Shown here: one piece after another, positions 8,024 to 16,433 of the stretch
How positions within the stretch are numbered: the stretch's first letter is position 1
Layout of the letters: every line of letters begins with the position of its first letter
Program-made: the position numbers and the translations under genes
The notes under the pieces: generated by a model
Database searches by the model: none
Told to the model about the DNA's origin: nothing
Seen by the model: only the letters and a program-made list of their open reading frames with translations
Assembly: GCA_904380375.1 (NCBI GenBank)
Contig: CAJFID010000001.1
Coordinates: 134,039 to 198,038, forward strand
Source: Avimonas intestinalis
Lineage (GTDB): Bacteria > Bacillota > Clostridia > Oscillospirales > Acutalibacteraceae
Direction: 5' to 3'
Length of the DNA: 64,000 nucleotides

Positions 8024-8114
8024 ATTTTACTGCTGGGCCTAGAATTAAACAATAACTTGGAACGTTAGTTTTTTTCGAAATTGTTTTCGGGAAGCAACAA
8101 CTATGTAAAACTCA

Positions 8115-8152
8115 AAAAAGAGGCACCTTCCTTACGGAATCGGCCTCTTTTT
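8115..8152 (-). terminator. Terminator downstream of the Hcy-methyltransferase-like gene
   Basis: The outer stem AAAAAGAGGC/GCCTCTTTTT encloses a TTCC/GGAA inner stem. On the minus strand it ends in six T. It lies about 165 nt beyond the stop of the gene ending at 8319 and marks the right edge of the islet. The stretch 8153-8318 holds no gene. Confidence 0.7.
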
Positions 8153-8318
8153 GTTCTTTCTTTTTTATTGGCATGAGGGTATCCTGCTGCCGCGGAAAGA
8201 GCGGCGATTGGCGGGAGAACGGCCGATCGCCTACCCAAGAATAAAATTAGCGCGGCGCCCTCTATCGGCGGCCCGTGTCCTGCCCCGCGCCGGAGGGCGG
8301 GAAATCACGGCAAGGGCC

Positions 8319-9533
8319 TCAAAACACCAGGGCGCCGTACCGGGCGGCAATATCCTCCAAGAGCGGGCGCTCAATCTCGCACAGGGAATCCACCAGCAGC
8401 CGGCCGGGGAAGCGGCGGAGGGCCTCGTCCAGCAGGAGGGCCTCGTCGGCGTGCAGCAGGATGGGCAGGCGGCTCATCCCGCCGTAGTCCAGCAGGTTGT
8501 CAATATCCCCCGGCTGGCTCAGCTCCACCAGGGCGGCGTTGCCCTCCTCCTCCGCCTCAATCAGCCGGTCGGCCAGATCGCTGTCGCAGGGGATGGGGGC
8601 GCCGTACTCCAGGTCGTCCGAAAGGAAAAGCGCCTCACTTTCCACCGCGCAGGCGTCGGTGTCGATTTCCCGCGGGGCCACCGTGGGATGCTCGTCCGCA
8701 ATCCCCCGCAGCACGGCGAGGTGCTCCGGCGTGGCGGCGGGGCCTCCGCCGATCACGGCCGCTCCGACATCGAGAAGGGGGGCCATTGCCCGCCCGAATT
8801 GCAGGGGGGACAGGGGGCTGCCGTCTTCTGCCACCGTATTTGGCCGGGCGGCCAGGGGCACTAAGGCATGCGGCAGCGCCTCGCTCAGCGGCTCCTGCAT
8901 ACCGGCCGGGCCGCTGGGGCCGTCCAAGCCCACGGCCGCCGCGCCCAGCGCCTGCAGCGTAATCACTGCCGGGAGGAAATGGGCGCCGGAGGGCGCCTCC
9001 CCTTCGTCGTTGACTTCTAAGGAAACGAGGACCGGCAGGCCGGTCCGGCGGGCGGCCAGCAGCGCGGCGCGCGCCTCGCTTAAGCTGGTCATCGCTTCGC
9101 AGGCCAGCAGGTCGACGCCGGCCTCCTTCAGCGCGGCGGCCTGTTCGGAAAAAATGTCCACCCACTGATCAAACGGCGCTTCGGAGGGGGATTCCCCCCG
9201 CAGGCCGGTGGGGGAGAGCGCGCCCGCGATCCAGCAGCGGCTTTTCGGCACGGCGCCGGCCGCTTCCCGCGTTAGGGAAACCAGCCGCCGGTTCAGCTCC
9301 TGTACCTGGCCGGCCAGGCCGTACGCGGCCAGCCGCGCGCGGCTGGCGCCGGCGGTAGGGGCATACAGCACGCTGCATCCCGCCAGGATATAGCGGCGCT
9401 GGAGCTCCAGCACCGCCTGCGGGTGTTCCAGCGCCCACAGCTCCGGGCAGGCGCCGGCCGGCATCCCCGCTTCGGTCGGCGGCAGGCCGGCCGCCCCGCC
9501 CAGGAGCAGGGGCAGCCTACAGGGAAGTTCCAT
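8319..9533 (-). CDS. Homocysteine S-methyltransferase-like protein lacking the zinc ligands
   Basis: 404 aa. Residues 1-280 follow the homocysteine-binding barrel of MetH: the N-terminal block aligns with the DGAMGT region, CPELWALEHP is kept, as are the middle LLACEAM and late TPEHL blocks. The three zinc thiolates that activate homocysteine are missing: the NCS position reads D204-G205 and the GGCCG position reads G264-P265. About 120 C-terminal residues, ending in VDSLCEIERPLLEDIAARYG, recall the start of a pterin-binding domain but are short. The second ATG (9533) is preferred because the first abuts the AAAGG. It lies 47 bp after argS on the same strand. Probably not a methionine synthase; true role unknown. 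Confidence 0.75.
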   Translation of the reverse strand: MELPCRLPLLLGGAAGLPPTEAGMPAGACPELWALEHPQAVLELQRRYILAGCSVLYAPTAGASRARLAAYGLAGQVQELNRRLVSLTREAAGAVPKSRCWIAGALSPTGLRGESPSEAPFDQWVDIFSEQAAALKEAGVDLLACEAMTSLSEARAALLAARRTGLPVLVSLEVNDEGEAPSGAHFLPAVITLQALGAAAVGLDGPSGPAGMQEPLSEALPHALVPLAARPNTVAEDGSPLSPLQFGRAMAPLLDVGAAVIGGGPAATPEHLAVLRGIADEHPTVAPREIDTDACAVESEALFLSDDLEYGAPIPCDSDLADRLIEAEEEGNAALVELSQPGDIDNLLDYGGMSRLPILLHADEALLLDEALRRFPGRLLVDSLCEIERPLLEDIAARYGALVF

Positions 9534-9580
9534 GAAGCGAAAACCCATCCTTTCTGCCGCCGGAAGGGCGGCTAACGGCT

Positions 9581-11272
9581 TTACATTGATTCGGGTGCGT
9601 CGATTTTCAGCAGGGCAAGGGCGTTTTCAAGCGTGACCCGCGTCGCGGCGCAGAGCGAAAGCCGCGCCTGCATCAGGGGCTCCTCCTCCCCCTTGACCCG
9701 GCAGGTGTTATAAAACTTGTGGAAGAGGGTGGCGAGCTCAAGGCAGTACCGGGTGATCCGGGCGGGCTCGTAGGCCTTGGCCGCCGCCACGATCTCGCCG
9801 GTGTAGTCCGCCAGGTGCCGGATCAGCGCCTTTTCCTCCGGGGAGGTAAGCCGGGCGAGCTCCGCCTTGCCGCACGCGCGGGGGGTGACCCCCTCGGCGG
9901 CGAGGTTTTTGAAGATCGAACAGATGCGCGCATGGGCGTACTGCACATAATACACAGGGTTTGAGGAGGACTGCTCCACCGCCAGGTCGAGGTCGAAATC
10001 CATCTGGGTGCTGGCCTCCCGCATGTTGAAGAAGAAGCGGGCGGCGTCGACCGGCACCTCGTCGAGCAGGTCGGAGAGCTGGATGGCCTTGCCGGAGCGC
10101 TTGGACATCCGGACGACCTCGCCCCCCTGCATCAGCCGGACGAGCTGGATGAGCACGACGTGCAGCTTGCTGCCGTCCAGGCCGATGGCGTCCATCGCGC
10201 CCTTCATCCGGGCGACGTGGCCGTGATGGTCGGCGCCCCACACATCAATGCAGGTGTCGAACCCGCGCTCAAATTTGTTGCGGTGGTAAGCGATGTCCGC
10301 CGCGAAATAGGTGGGGTTGCCGTTGGCGCGGATCAGCACCTCGTCCTTTTCGCCGCCGTTTTCGCTGGCCTTGTACCAGACGGCGCCGTCCTTTTCATAG
10401 GTCAGTCCCTTTTCGGCCAGCAGATCGACCACGGCCTGGACCGCCCCGCTCTTGTGCAGGGAGGATTCAAGGAACCATTCGTCGTAGACAATCCGGTATT
10501 TTTCCAAATCCCGGTGCATCCGCTCAATGTTGAGGGGCAGGGCGTAGGCGACCAGGGCCGCCCGCCGCTCCTCGGCCGGGACGTCAAGGTATTTATCCCC
10601 GTACAGGGCGGCAAAATTGGCCGCGTGCTCCCGGATATCGTCGCCATGATAGGCGTCCTCCGGGAATTCCACCGCGTCCTCCCCCCTGAAGTGCTGGATA
10701 TACCGCGCTTCAAGGGAGACGCCGAATTTTTCAATCTGGTTGCCCGCGTCGTTGACGTAGAATTCCCGCCATACCTGGTAGCCGGCGGCGTCCAGCACCG
10801 AGGCGAGGCAGTCGCCCAGCGCGCCGCCCCGCGCGTTGCCCATATGCATCGGGCCGGTCGGGTTGGCCGAAACAAATTCCACCATCACCCGCTTACCCTG
10901 CCCGAAATCGGAGCGGCCGTAGCGCTCCCCCTGCGCAAGCACGTCCGCCACCACGGCGGCATAGAACGCGGGGGAGAGGAAGAAATTCAAAAAGCCGGGG
11001 CCGGCCGCCTCCGCCCGTTCAAAATAGGTGCCGTCCAGCGTGAGATGGGAGAGGATGCACTCCGCGATCTTGCGCGGGGGGAGGCGGAACGCTTTGGCGG
11101 AAACCATCGCCGCGTTGGCGGAAAAATCGCCGTGCGCCCGGTCTCCCGGAACCTCCACGGCAAAGGCGGGGATCGGCTCGGCGGGCAGTTCCCCGGCCGC
11201 GACGGCCTCCCCCAAAGCGGAAAGCACAGTTTGCCTTAGCTGCTCTTCCGCCGTTTCTACGATTTTTGACAT
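9581..11272 (-). CDS. argS: Arginyl-tRNA synthetase
   Basis: 563 aa, normal length. Class I synthetase charging tRNA-Arg. Visible in order are the N-terminal add-1 domain, the HMGN form of the HIGH signature within NPTGPMHMGNARG (about residue 125), the KMSK-like loop RMSKRSGK (about 370) and the C-terminal DALR-type helical anticodon-binding domain. It lies downstream of murI and DUF1934 in the same direction, an order common in Firmicutes, and probably forms one operon with the Hcy-methyltransferase-like gene. Confidence 0.95.
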   Translation of the reverse strand: MSKIVETAEEQLRQTVLSALGEAVAAGELPAEPIPAFAVEVPGDRAHGDFSANAAMVSAKAFRLPPRKIAECILSHLTLDGTYFERAEAAGPGFLNFFLSPAFYAAVVADVLAQGERYGRSDFGQGKRVMVEFVSANPTGPMHMGNARGGALGDCLASVLDAAGYQVWREFYVNDAGNQIEKFGVSLEARYIQHFRGEDAVEFPEDAYHGDDIREHAANFAALYGDKYLDVPAEERRAALVAYALPLNIERMHRDLEKYRIVYDEWFLESSLHKSGAVQAVVDLLAEKGLTYEKDGAVWYKASENGGEKDEVLIRANGNPTYFAADIAYHRNKFERGFDTCIDVWGADHHGHVARMKGAMDAIGLDGSKLHVVLIQLVRLMQGGEVVRMSKRSGKAIQLSDLLDEVPVDAARFFFNMREASTQMDFDLDLAVEQSSSNPVYYVQYAHARICSIFKNLAAEGVTPRACGKAELARLTSPEEKALIRHLADYTGEIVAAAKAYEPARITRYCLELATLFHKFYNTCRVKGEEEPLMQARLSLCAATRVTLENALALLKIDAPESM

Positions 11273-11368
11273 GGGAATCCACCTTTCTCTATGGGCGCGC
11301 CCGTCCCGCAGGCCCGCCGTTTTCCTTTTCCCGGCGGCTTGTCCGCCGCCGCATTCCAGTTTCCTTCT

Positions 11369-11806
11369 TCATTGGGGAGGCGCTTCCCGCACCGTGACGT
11401 AGATGTCGTGGGAGGAAGCAATCCCCGCGTTGATATCAAGGGTGTAGTGAAAATCGAGTGTCCCGCCCTGGTCGGCCAGGCCGATGTGGATGGCGCGGGC
11501 GTAGACCCCCATCGTCAGGCAGCCGTAGCCGGTATCGTAATTGCACAGCGTGCGCTTACCCTTTTGCAGCACCAGCAGGGAGTTCATGGCGCCCTGCCGT
11601 TCGAGCGTCACCAGATCCGGCTGGACCGACAGGCAGGTCGTGACCCCTTCGATCCCGATTGATACGCTTTCGTCGTAGGTCAGCCGGAAGCCGCGGTCGG
11701 TGCGCTCCATCACGCCCGTCGTATTCAGTTCGACCGTGTCGCTTTCGCCGTCCAAATGCTGGACCCCTTTGATCAAAATCCAGACCGGCTTCCCGTTTTC
11801 CGGCAT
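11369..11806 (-). CDS. DUF1934 (YwiB-like) beta-barrel protein
   Basis: 145 aa. The family sits immediately upstream of argS in many Firmicutes and is predicted to form a small lipocalin-like barrel; its function is unknown. The sequence is all-beta in character (VWILIKGVQHLDGESDTVEL, then VMERTDRGFRLTYDES, then a C-terminal LDFHYTLDINAGIASSHDIYV). GGAAGG precedes the ATG at 11806; the longer open frame to 11929 has no ribosome site and atypical composition. Confidence 0.8.
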   Translation of the reverse strand: MPENGKPVWILIKGVQHLDGESDTVELNTTGVMERTDRGFRLTYDESVSIGIEGVTTCLSVQPDLVTLERQGAMNSLLVLQKGKRTLCNYDTGYGCLTMGVYARAIHIGLADQGGTLDFHYTLDINAGIASSHDIYVTVREAPPQ

Positions 11807-11897
11807 GACGCCGCCTTCCCTTCTTTGCCCTTTTCCGTCCGGCGCTTCCTGCCCGGGCACCCTAACGCCGCGGGGTGAACCGCAGCGGCTCCCGCCT

Positions 11898-12728
11898 TCA
11901 TCGTCGCTCGGGGCAGTCCACCTGCTCAATATCGAGCGTATGCACCTCGCTGGTGATTTCGCAGCCCAGGAACATTGACGCCACCTTGGTGAAGTCCTGC
12001 GGCCGGTCGGTTACATAAAAATGCAGCTGCCCGCCCTGCGCTTTGCCGCTGAGGGCGCCCTCCTGCCGGAGCCGCCGCTCGCAGTCGGCGGCCGCCGTTT
12101 CCCCCGCGTCGATCAGCGCAACGGTTCCGCCCATGATGTCCCCGATAATCGGGGCGAGCAGGGGATAGTGGGTGCAGCCCAGGATCAGGGTGTCCACCCC
12201 CGCTTCCCGCAGCGGCGCCAGATACCGCCGGGCGGTCAGGATCGTCACCTCGTCGTTTCGGTCAATCCAGCCGTTTTCAACCAGCGGGACAAACAGGGGG
12301 CAGGCCTGTGGGAAGACGGCAGCCTCCGGCATCTGCTGCCCGATCCGCCGCTGGTAGGCGCCGGAATGGATGGTGGCCTGGGTGCCGAGCACGCCGATCC
12401 GCTTGCTGCGGGTGGCGCGCACCGCCGCGTCCGCCGCCTGCTCCACCACGCCGGAGGCGCGCACCGGCAGGCAGTCCAGCACCTGCGGCACCACCGAGCT
12501 GACCGTGCCGCAGGCGGCGATGATCCGCTTGACGTTTTTGCCGAGCAGGAAGCGGCAGTCCTGCCGCGCATATTTTTCCAGGGTCTCCCGGCTCCGGTTC
12601 CCATAAGGGACCCGGCCGGTGTCGCCGAAGTATACGATATCTTCGCCGGGGAGGCGGCGCATCAGCTGACGTACCACGGTCAGCCCTCCAAGCCCGGAGT
12701 CGAATACGCCGATTGGCCGGTTGTCCAT
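11898..12728 (-). CDS. murI: Glutamate racemase
   Basis: 276 aa. It interconverts L- and D-glutamate to supply peptidoglycan. Seen are the N-terminal IGVFDSGLGGLTV, the first catalytic cysteine in AACGTVSS (about residue 72; Asn of the usual CNT is Gly here) and the second in LGCTHYPLL (about 184). The ATG at 12728 (MDNRPIGVF) is chosen over the upstream ATG at 12773 because it gives the family N terminus and follows AAAAGGGG. It is first in the murI-DUF1934-argS operon. Confidence 0.93.
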   Translation of the reverse strand: MDNRPIGVFDSGLGGLTVVRQLMRRLPGEDIVYFGDTGRVPYGNRSRETLEKYARQDCRFLLGKNVKRIIAACGTVSSVVPQVLDCLPVRASGVVEQAADAAVRATRSKRIGVLGTQATIHSGAYQRRIGQQMPEAAVFPQACPLFVPLVENGWIDRNDEVTILTARRYLAPLREAGVDTLILGCTHYPLLAPIIGDIMGGTVALIDAGETAAADCERRLRQEGALSGKAQGGQLHFYVTDRPQDFTKVASMFLGCEITSEVHTLDIEQVDCPERR

Positions 12729-13078
12729 ACAGTGTTTGCCCCTTTTCTCTTTGCTTGCCCGCCCCTTCCGCAAAGGCGGGATGCCCTGCCGCCGGCTCTC
12801 CAGCGCACAAGGGAGCCCTCAAACCCGCCGCAGGCGGGGGAATGGACGGCCCGCCCGCATCCTATGCCTATGCGGCCGGACCGGGGAATATACTCGGATA
12901 GGAAGAGCTCCGCCGGCCTGCCTGCGCGGCAAGGATTTGCCGATCCCGGCGGCCATGGGCGGCTGTGCGCCGCGGTACCGGCCCCCGCCCGCTTTTCGGA
13001 GGGAGCCGGGGAGCGGGCAGCCGGAAATAGGCCGAAATGAACCGGGGGAGGCTGGGCCGGATGAAGGAAGTTCCTATT

Positions 13079-13107
13079 ATCATACCATACCCGCGCCGAG
13101 ATGGCAA
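13079..13107 (-). promoter_or_regulatory. Minus-strand promoter directed to murI
   Basis: TTGCCA (plus 13102-13107) and TATGAT (plus 13079-13084) on the minus strand with 17-bp spacing. Confidence 0.6.
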
Positions 13108-13422
13108 CGGTTTTGCAGGCAAAGCCGGGGCAAATCCGGCGGAAAAGGGGAGCGGGCTTGTATCTGTCCCACCCGGAAGCAGCCGGCATCCGGGCAATGG
13201 AAAAGGGAACAGCGGCGCCCCTACGGCAGGGAGGGGGTCGTCGGCGCAATAACAATAATAATAATTGTAACAAAAAGAAGCGCTGCGCTGCCCTTTCAGC
13301 CATAGCCGCGAGGATTTTGTGGGTCTGCCGCAGGGAAATCCTCCAAAATGGCTCCGAACGGCCCTTGAACGGCCCTTGTTTGATCACATAGGGAAAAAAT
13401 TCCCTGACCCGCTTTTGACCCC

Positions 13423-13451
13423 TTGACCCTGGACAAGAACTGTGCTATAGT
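13423..13451 (+). promoter_or_regulatory. Promoter of the rpmG-secE-nusG-rplKA operon
   Basis: TTGACC (13423-13428), 17 bp, TATAGT (13446-13451). It is the only good promoter seen before rpmG. Confidence 0.8.
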
Positions 13452-13635
13452 AGATAGTACCTCATTGGGGGCTTTTATTTTTGTGCCCATTTTTCGGCGG
13501 CCGCGTCCTATTTTGCCGCCCAGAAAGGGCCAATTCGCCCCCGACGCGAGGGAGGCCAGGGCTTGTACGGCCGCCCGGCGTCCGCCGGCTTGCCGACAAA
13601 GCCCTAGAAAATCCGAAATTATTGGAGGTGCCGTT

Positions 13636-13785
13636 ATGAGAGTGAAGATTACCCTGGCCTGCACGGAGTGCAAACAGCGCAACTACAACACCATGAAGAA
13701 CAAGAAGAACGACCCTGACAGACTGGAGATGAACAAGTACTGCCGGTTCTGCCGCAAGCACACGGTTCATCGCGAGACGAAGTAA
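13636..13785 (+). CDS. rpmG: 50S ribosomal protein L33 (zinc-binding form)
   Basis: 49 aa. Both CxxC pairs are present (CTEC and CRFC), so this is the zinc-containing form. Start set by GGAGGTG at 13624-13630. Placement ahead of secE-nusG is standard in Firmicutes. Confidence 0.95.
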   Translation: MRVKITLACTECKQRNYNTMKNKKNDPDRLEMNKYCRFCRKHTVHRETK

Positions 13786-13876
13786 GGCCGCGCCGTCGGG
13801 GCAATGGCTCCGCTTCGCAGGAATGCCGTTTGTTGGGACGCCGGCCGTCCCCCGGCAATGAAAGGAAGGGTCCGTA

Positions 13877-14164
13877 ATGGCTGACGAGAAAAAGCTCCCC
13901 GCCGTGGAAGAAACCGGCGGCAAGGCCGCTAAGGCGGAAAAAGACGCGAAGCCCGCCAAGGAAAAGAAACCCGGATTCGGCAAGAAGGTCGCAAAGTATT
14001 TCCGCGACTCCAAAGGCGAGTTCAAAAAGATTATTTGGCCGACCCTGCCGTCGGTCGTGCGCAACACCGGCGTGACGCTGGCGATGTGCGCGGTCCTCGG
14101 CGTGCTGATCTGCGTGTTCGACCTGGGCCTGTCAAGATTGATTGACCTGCTGGTGTCGCTGTAA
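13877..14164 (+). CDS. secE: Preprotein translocase subunit SecE
   Basis: 95 aa. It is the single-span SecE of the SecYEG channel. A hydrophilic Lys/Ala-rich N-terminal stretch (1-35) is followed by the conserved amphipathic FRDSKGEFKKIIWPT helix and one membrane helix (about 63-90). The N-terminal extension is longer than in compact Gram-positive SecE but contains no other domain. It lies between rpmG and nusG. Confidence 0.93.
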   Translation: MADEKKLPAVEETGGKAAKAEKDAKPAKEKKPGFGKKVAKYFRDSKGEFKKIIWPTLPSVVRNTGVTLAMCAVLGVLICVFDLGLSRLIDLLVSL

Positions 14165-14197
14165 TCCTCTGCCGGCACAGGGAAGGAGGATTCACCG

Positions 14198-14719
14198 ATG
14201 ACGGAAGAGGCAAAATGGTATGTGGTGCATACCTATTCCGGCTATGAAAACAAGGTAGCCACCAATCTGGAAACGATTGTCGAAAACCGCAAGCTCCAGG
14301 ACTGGATCAAGGAGATCCGCGTCCCCACCGAAACCGTCGTGGAGATCAAGGACAATAAAAAGCGCGAGGTCGAGAGGAAGATTTTCCCCGGCTATGTGCT
14401 GGTCAAGATGGTCATGACCGACGAGTCGTGGTATGTCGTGCGCAATACGCGCGGCTGCACCGGCTTCGTGGGGCCCAACGGCAAGCCGATTCCCTTGACG
14501 GAGGAGGAGGTCGCCGCCCTGGGCGTGGAGAAGCGGGAGATCGAGGTCAATTACAAGGTGGGCGATACCGTCCACATCGTTGACGGCCCGCTGGAGAACT
14601 TCTCCGGCGTGGTGGAGGAAATTGACCTTGAGAAAAACAAAGTCCGCGTTACCATCTCTATGTTCGGCCGCGAGACGCCGGTGGAACTGGAGCTGGACCA
14701 AGCGGAGCTGATGGAGTAA
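14198..14719 (+). CDS. nusG: Transcription termination/antitermination protein NusG
   Basis: 173 aa. N-terminal NGN domain (WYVVHTYSGYENKVATNL, IFPGYVLVKM, VRNTRGCTGFVG) and C-terminal KOW domain (VGDTVHIVDGPLENFSGVV). It binds RNA polymerase and couples transcription to pausing, Rho or the ribosome. GGAAGGAGG precedes the ATG. Confidence 0.97.
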   Translation: MTEEAKWYVVHTYSGYENKVATNLETIVENRKLQDWIKEIRVPTETVVEIKDNKKREVERKIFPGYVLVKMVMTDESWYVVRNTRGCTGFVGPNGKPIPLTEEEVAALGVEKREIEVNYKVGDTVHIVDGPLENFSGVVEEIDLEKNKVRVTISMFGRETPVELELDQAELME

Positions 14720-14734
14720 TCCGTCCTACGCCTT

Positions 14735-14766
14735 ACGGCCGGCGCGCTTTGGGCGCGGCCGTTTTC
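14735..14766 (+). terminator. Attenuator-like hairpin between nusG and rplK
   Basis: ACGGCC.../GGCCGT arms with an inner GCGC pairing are followed by TTTTCCCCC, 15 nt after the nusG stop. It probably lets only part of transcription pass into rplK; no separate rplK promoter is obvious. A second GC stem (AGCGGC/GCCGCT) lies further down near 14816-14832. Confidence 0.45.
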
Positions 14767-14868
14767 CCCCTGCCGGGCGGGGCCCGGCCCCGGACGCAAG
14801 TCCGGCTGTGGGAGGAGCGGCGGCAAGCCGCTCCGCCATCTACCACAATCTTTGGAGGTGCATGAAAA

Positions 14869-15294
14869 ATGGCTCAGAAAGTAACCGGGTACATTAAATT
14901 GCAGATTCCGGCGGGTAAAGCAACGCCGGCGCCCCCTGTTGGTCCGGCCCTCGGTCAGCACGGCGTGAACATCATGGCTTTCACTAAGGAATTTAACGAA
15001 CGCACGAAGAACGACGTGGGGCTTGTCATCCCCGTCGTCATCACGGTCTATGCCGACCGTTCCTTCACGTTCATTACCAAGACCCCCCCTGCGGCGGTCC
15101 TGATTAAGAAAGCCTGCGGCATTGAGACCGCGTCCGGCACGCCGAACAAGACCAAGGTCGCGAAGATTACACGGGAACAGGTCCGCAAGATCGCGGAAAC
15201 CAAGATGCCCGACCTCAACGCCGCCAGCATTGAATCAGCCATGAGCATGATTGCCGGCACGGCGCGCAGCATGGGCATTGAAGTCGTCGATTAA
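14869..15294 (+). CDS. rplK: 50S ribosomal protein L11
   Basis: 141 aa, full length. N-terminal PPVGPALGQHGVNIMAF and C-terminal rRNA-binding domain ending MGIEVVD. It binds the GTPase-associated centre of 23S rRNA. GGAGGTG ribosome site upstream. Confidence 0.97.
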   Translation: MAQKVTGYIKLQIPAGKATPAPPVGPALGQHGVNIMAFTKEFNERTKNDVGLVIPVVITVYADRSFTFITKTPPAAVLIKKACGIETASGTPNKTKVAKITREQVRKIAETKMPDLNAASIESAMSMIAGTARSMGIEVVD

Positions 15295-15458
15295 GGAAAT
15301 CTGTTCCGGGTGGGAGGATGGCGTGAAAGGCAGCCTTTCACGCGAAGAAACGGCGGCCCCTCCGGCTGTCCGTTTTTCCCCGGCCGACGCGGGCTTAGCC
15401 CTGCGGGCGGCTTCACAGCGGAATTCCGATTTTACCACTCAACAGGGAGGATATGTGA

Positions 15459-16151
15459 ATGAAACACGGTAAGAAATATGTCGACAGCGCCAAGCTGTTC
15501 GACCGGTCGAACCTCTTTGATGTAAACGAAGCGCTGGATCTCGCGGTCAAGACCGGCAAGGCCAAGTTTGATGAGACGGTGGAGGTCCATGTCAAGCTGG
15601 GCGTTGACAGCCGCCACGCCGACCAGCAGGTTCGCGGCGCGATCGTCCTGCCCCACGGCACCGGCAAGTCGGTGCGGGTGCTGGTATTTGCCAAAGCGGA
15701 TAAAGCGCAGGCCGCGGCCGACGCCGGTGCCGAATATGTCGGCGCGGAGGATATGGTCGCTAAGATCCAGGGCGGCTGGATGGATTTTGACGTGGTCATC
15801 GCCAGCCCGGATATGATGGGCCTGGTGGGCCGCCTCGGTAAGGTGCTCGGCCCCCGCGGGCTGATGCCGAACCCCAAGGCTGGTACGGTGACCCCGGACG
15901 TGGCCAAGGCGGTTACTGAAGCTAAGGCCGGTAAGATTGAGTACCGCCTGGACAAGACCAATATCATCCACTGCCCGATCGGCAAGGTGTCCTTCGGCGC
16001 TGAAAAGCTGCAGGAGAACTTCGACACCCTGATGGGCGCGATTGTCCGTGCCAAGCCGGCGGCCGCGAAAGGCCAGTATGTCCGCTCCTGCGTGGTCGCA
16101 ACCACGATGGGCCCCGGCATTAAGATCAACCCGAGCCGTTTCAGCGCGTAA
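15459..16151 (+). CDS. rplA: 50S ribosomal protein L1
   Basis: 230 aa, full length. The signature GLVGRLGKVLGPRGLMPNPK is present near residue 123. L1 forms the mobile stalk at the E site and in many bacteria represses its own operon. The 164-bp gap before it, GC-rich and gene-free, may hold such a site, but I could not identify one. Confidence 0.97.
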   Translation: MKHGKKYVDSAKLFDRSNLFDVNEALDLAVKTGKAKFDETVEVHVKLGVDSRHADQQVRGAIVLPHGTGKSVRVLVFAKADKAQAAADAGAEYVGAEDMVAKIQGGWMDFDVVIASPDMMGLVGRLGKVLGPRGLMPNPKAGTVTPDVAKAVTEAKAGKIEYRLDKTNIIHCPIGKVSFGAEKLQENFDTLMGAIVRAKPAAAKGQYVRSCVVATTMGPGIKINPSRFSA

Positions 16152-16197
16152 GCGCTCCCGGCTTGCACGAATCCTTGGCGTATTTTTCCGCGGGGGC

Positions 16198-16226
16198 TTG
16201 ACAACCGTCGGTCCTTGCGGTAAAAT
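16198..16226 (+). promoter_or_regulatory. rplJL promoter
   Basis: Consensus TTGACA (16198-16203), 17 bp, TAAAAT (16221-16226), directly after rplA. The L10-L12 operon therefore starts its own transcript. Confidence 0.9.
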
Positions 16227-16232
16227 ATTTAA

Positions 16233-16433
16233 CGCTGTTCTTCCGCAGACAGCAGGTATCGGTTCCCCGATGTAAAGGCATATGCCGCCTGCCGAGGACG
16301 AGGGCCTGGTTCCTTCCGCGCTGAGCGGAGGGAGGATAGTGTCTATGAGTCTTCCTGCGGTTTTCGGCCGCAGGAAGATTTTTTGTTCCGGAGAAAGACA
16401 GCGCGATTTTTTATTCCGGAGGTGAATTCTACA
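16233..16433 (+). ncRNA. L10 leader with transcription attenuator
   Basis: About 200 nt of untranslated leader between the promoter and rplJ. It ends in a strong intrinsic terminator (11-bp stem 16350-16360/16368-16378 followed by six T). Upstream, CCTTCCGC...GCGGAGGG (about 16311-16332) can form an alternative stem close to the terminator. In Bacillus the L10(L12)4 complex binds such a leader and controls rplJL by attenuation; the same position and architecture support that here. Secondary structure judged by eye. Confidence 0.8.

Larger units (their letters stand above)
12729..13635. other. Divergent intergenic region between murI and rpmG
   Basis: About 900 bp with no supported protein gene. 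It holds a minus-strand promoter at 13079-13107 that would give murI an unusually long leader of about 340 nt, an AT-rich patch with AAT triplet repeats near 13250-13270, a perfect 11-bp tandem duplication (GAACGGCCCTT at 13356 and 13367), a GGGAA/TTCCC dyad near 13391-13404, the rpmG promoter at 13423-13451 and an rpmG leader of about 180 nt. Confidence 0.6.

Noticed and set aside
12968..12983. Minus-strand GGTACCGCGG upstream of murI-argS, like the T-box antiterminator sequence
   Set aside because: It lies only about 100 nt from the mapped promoter candidate, too short for a T-box stem I, and no terminator with a U tract follows.
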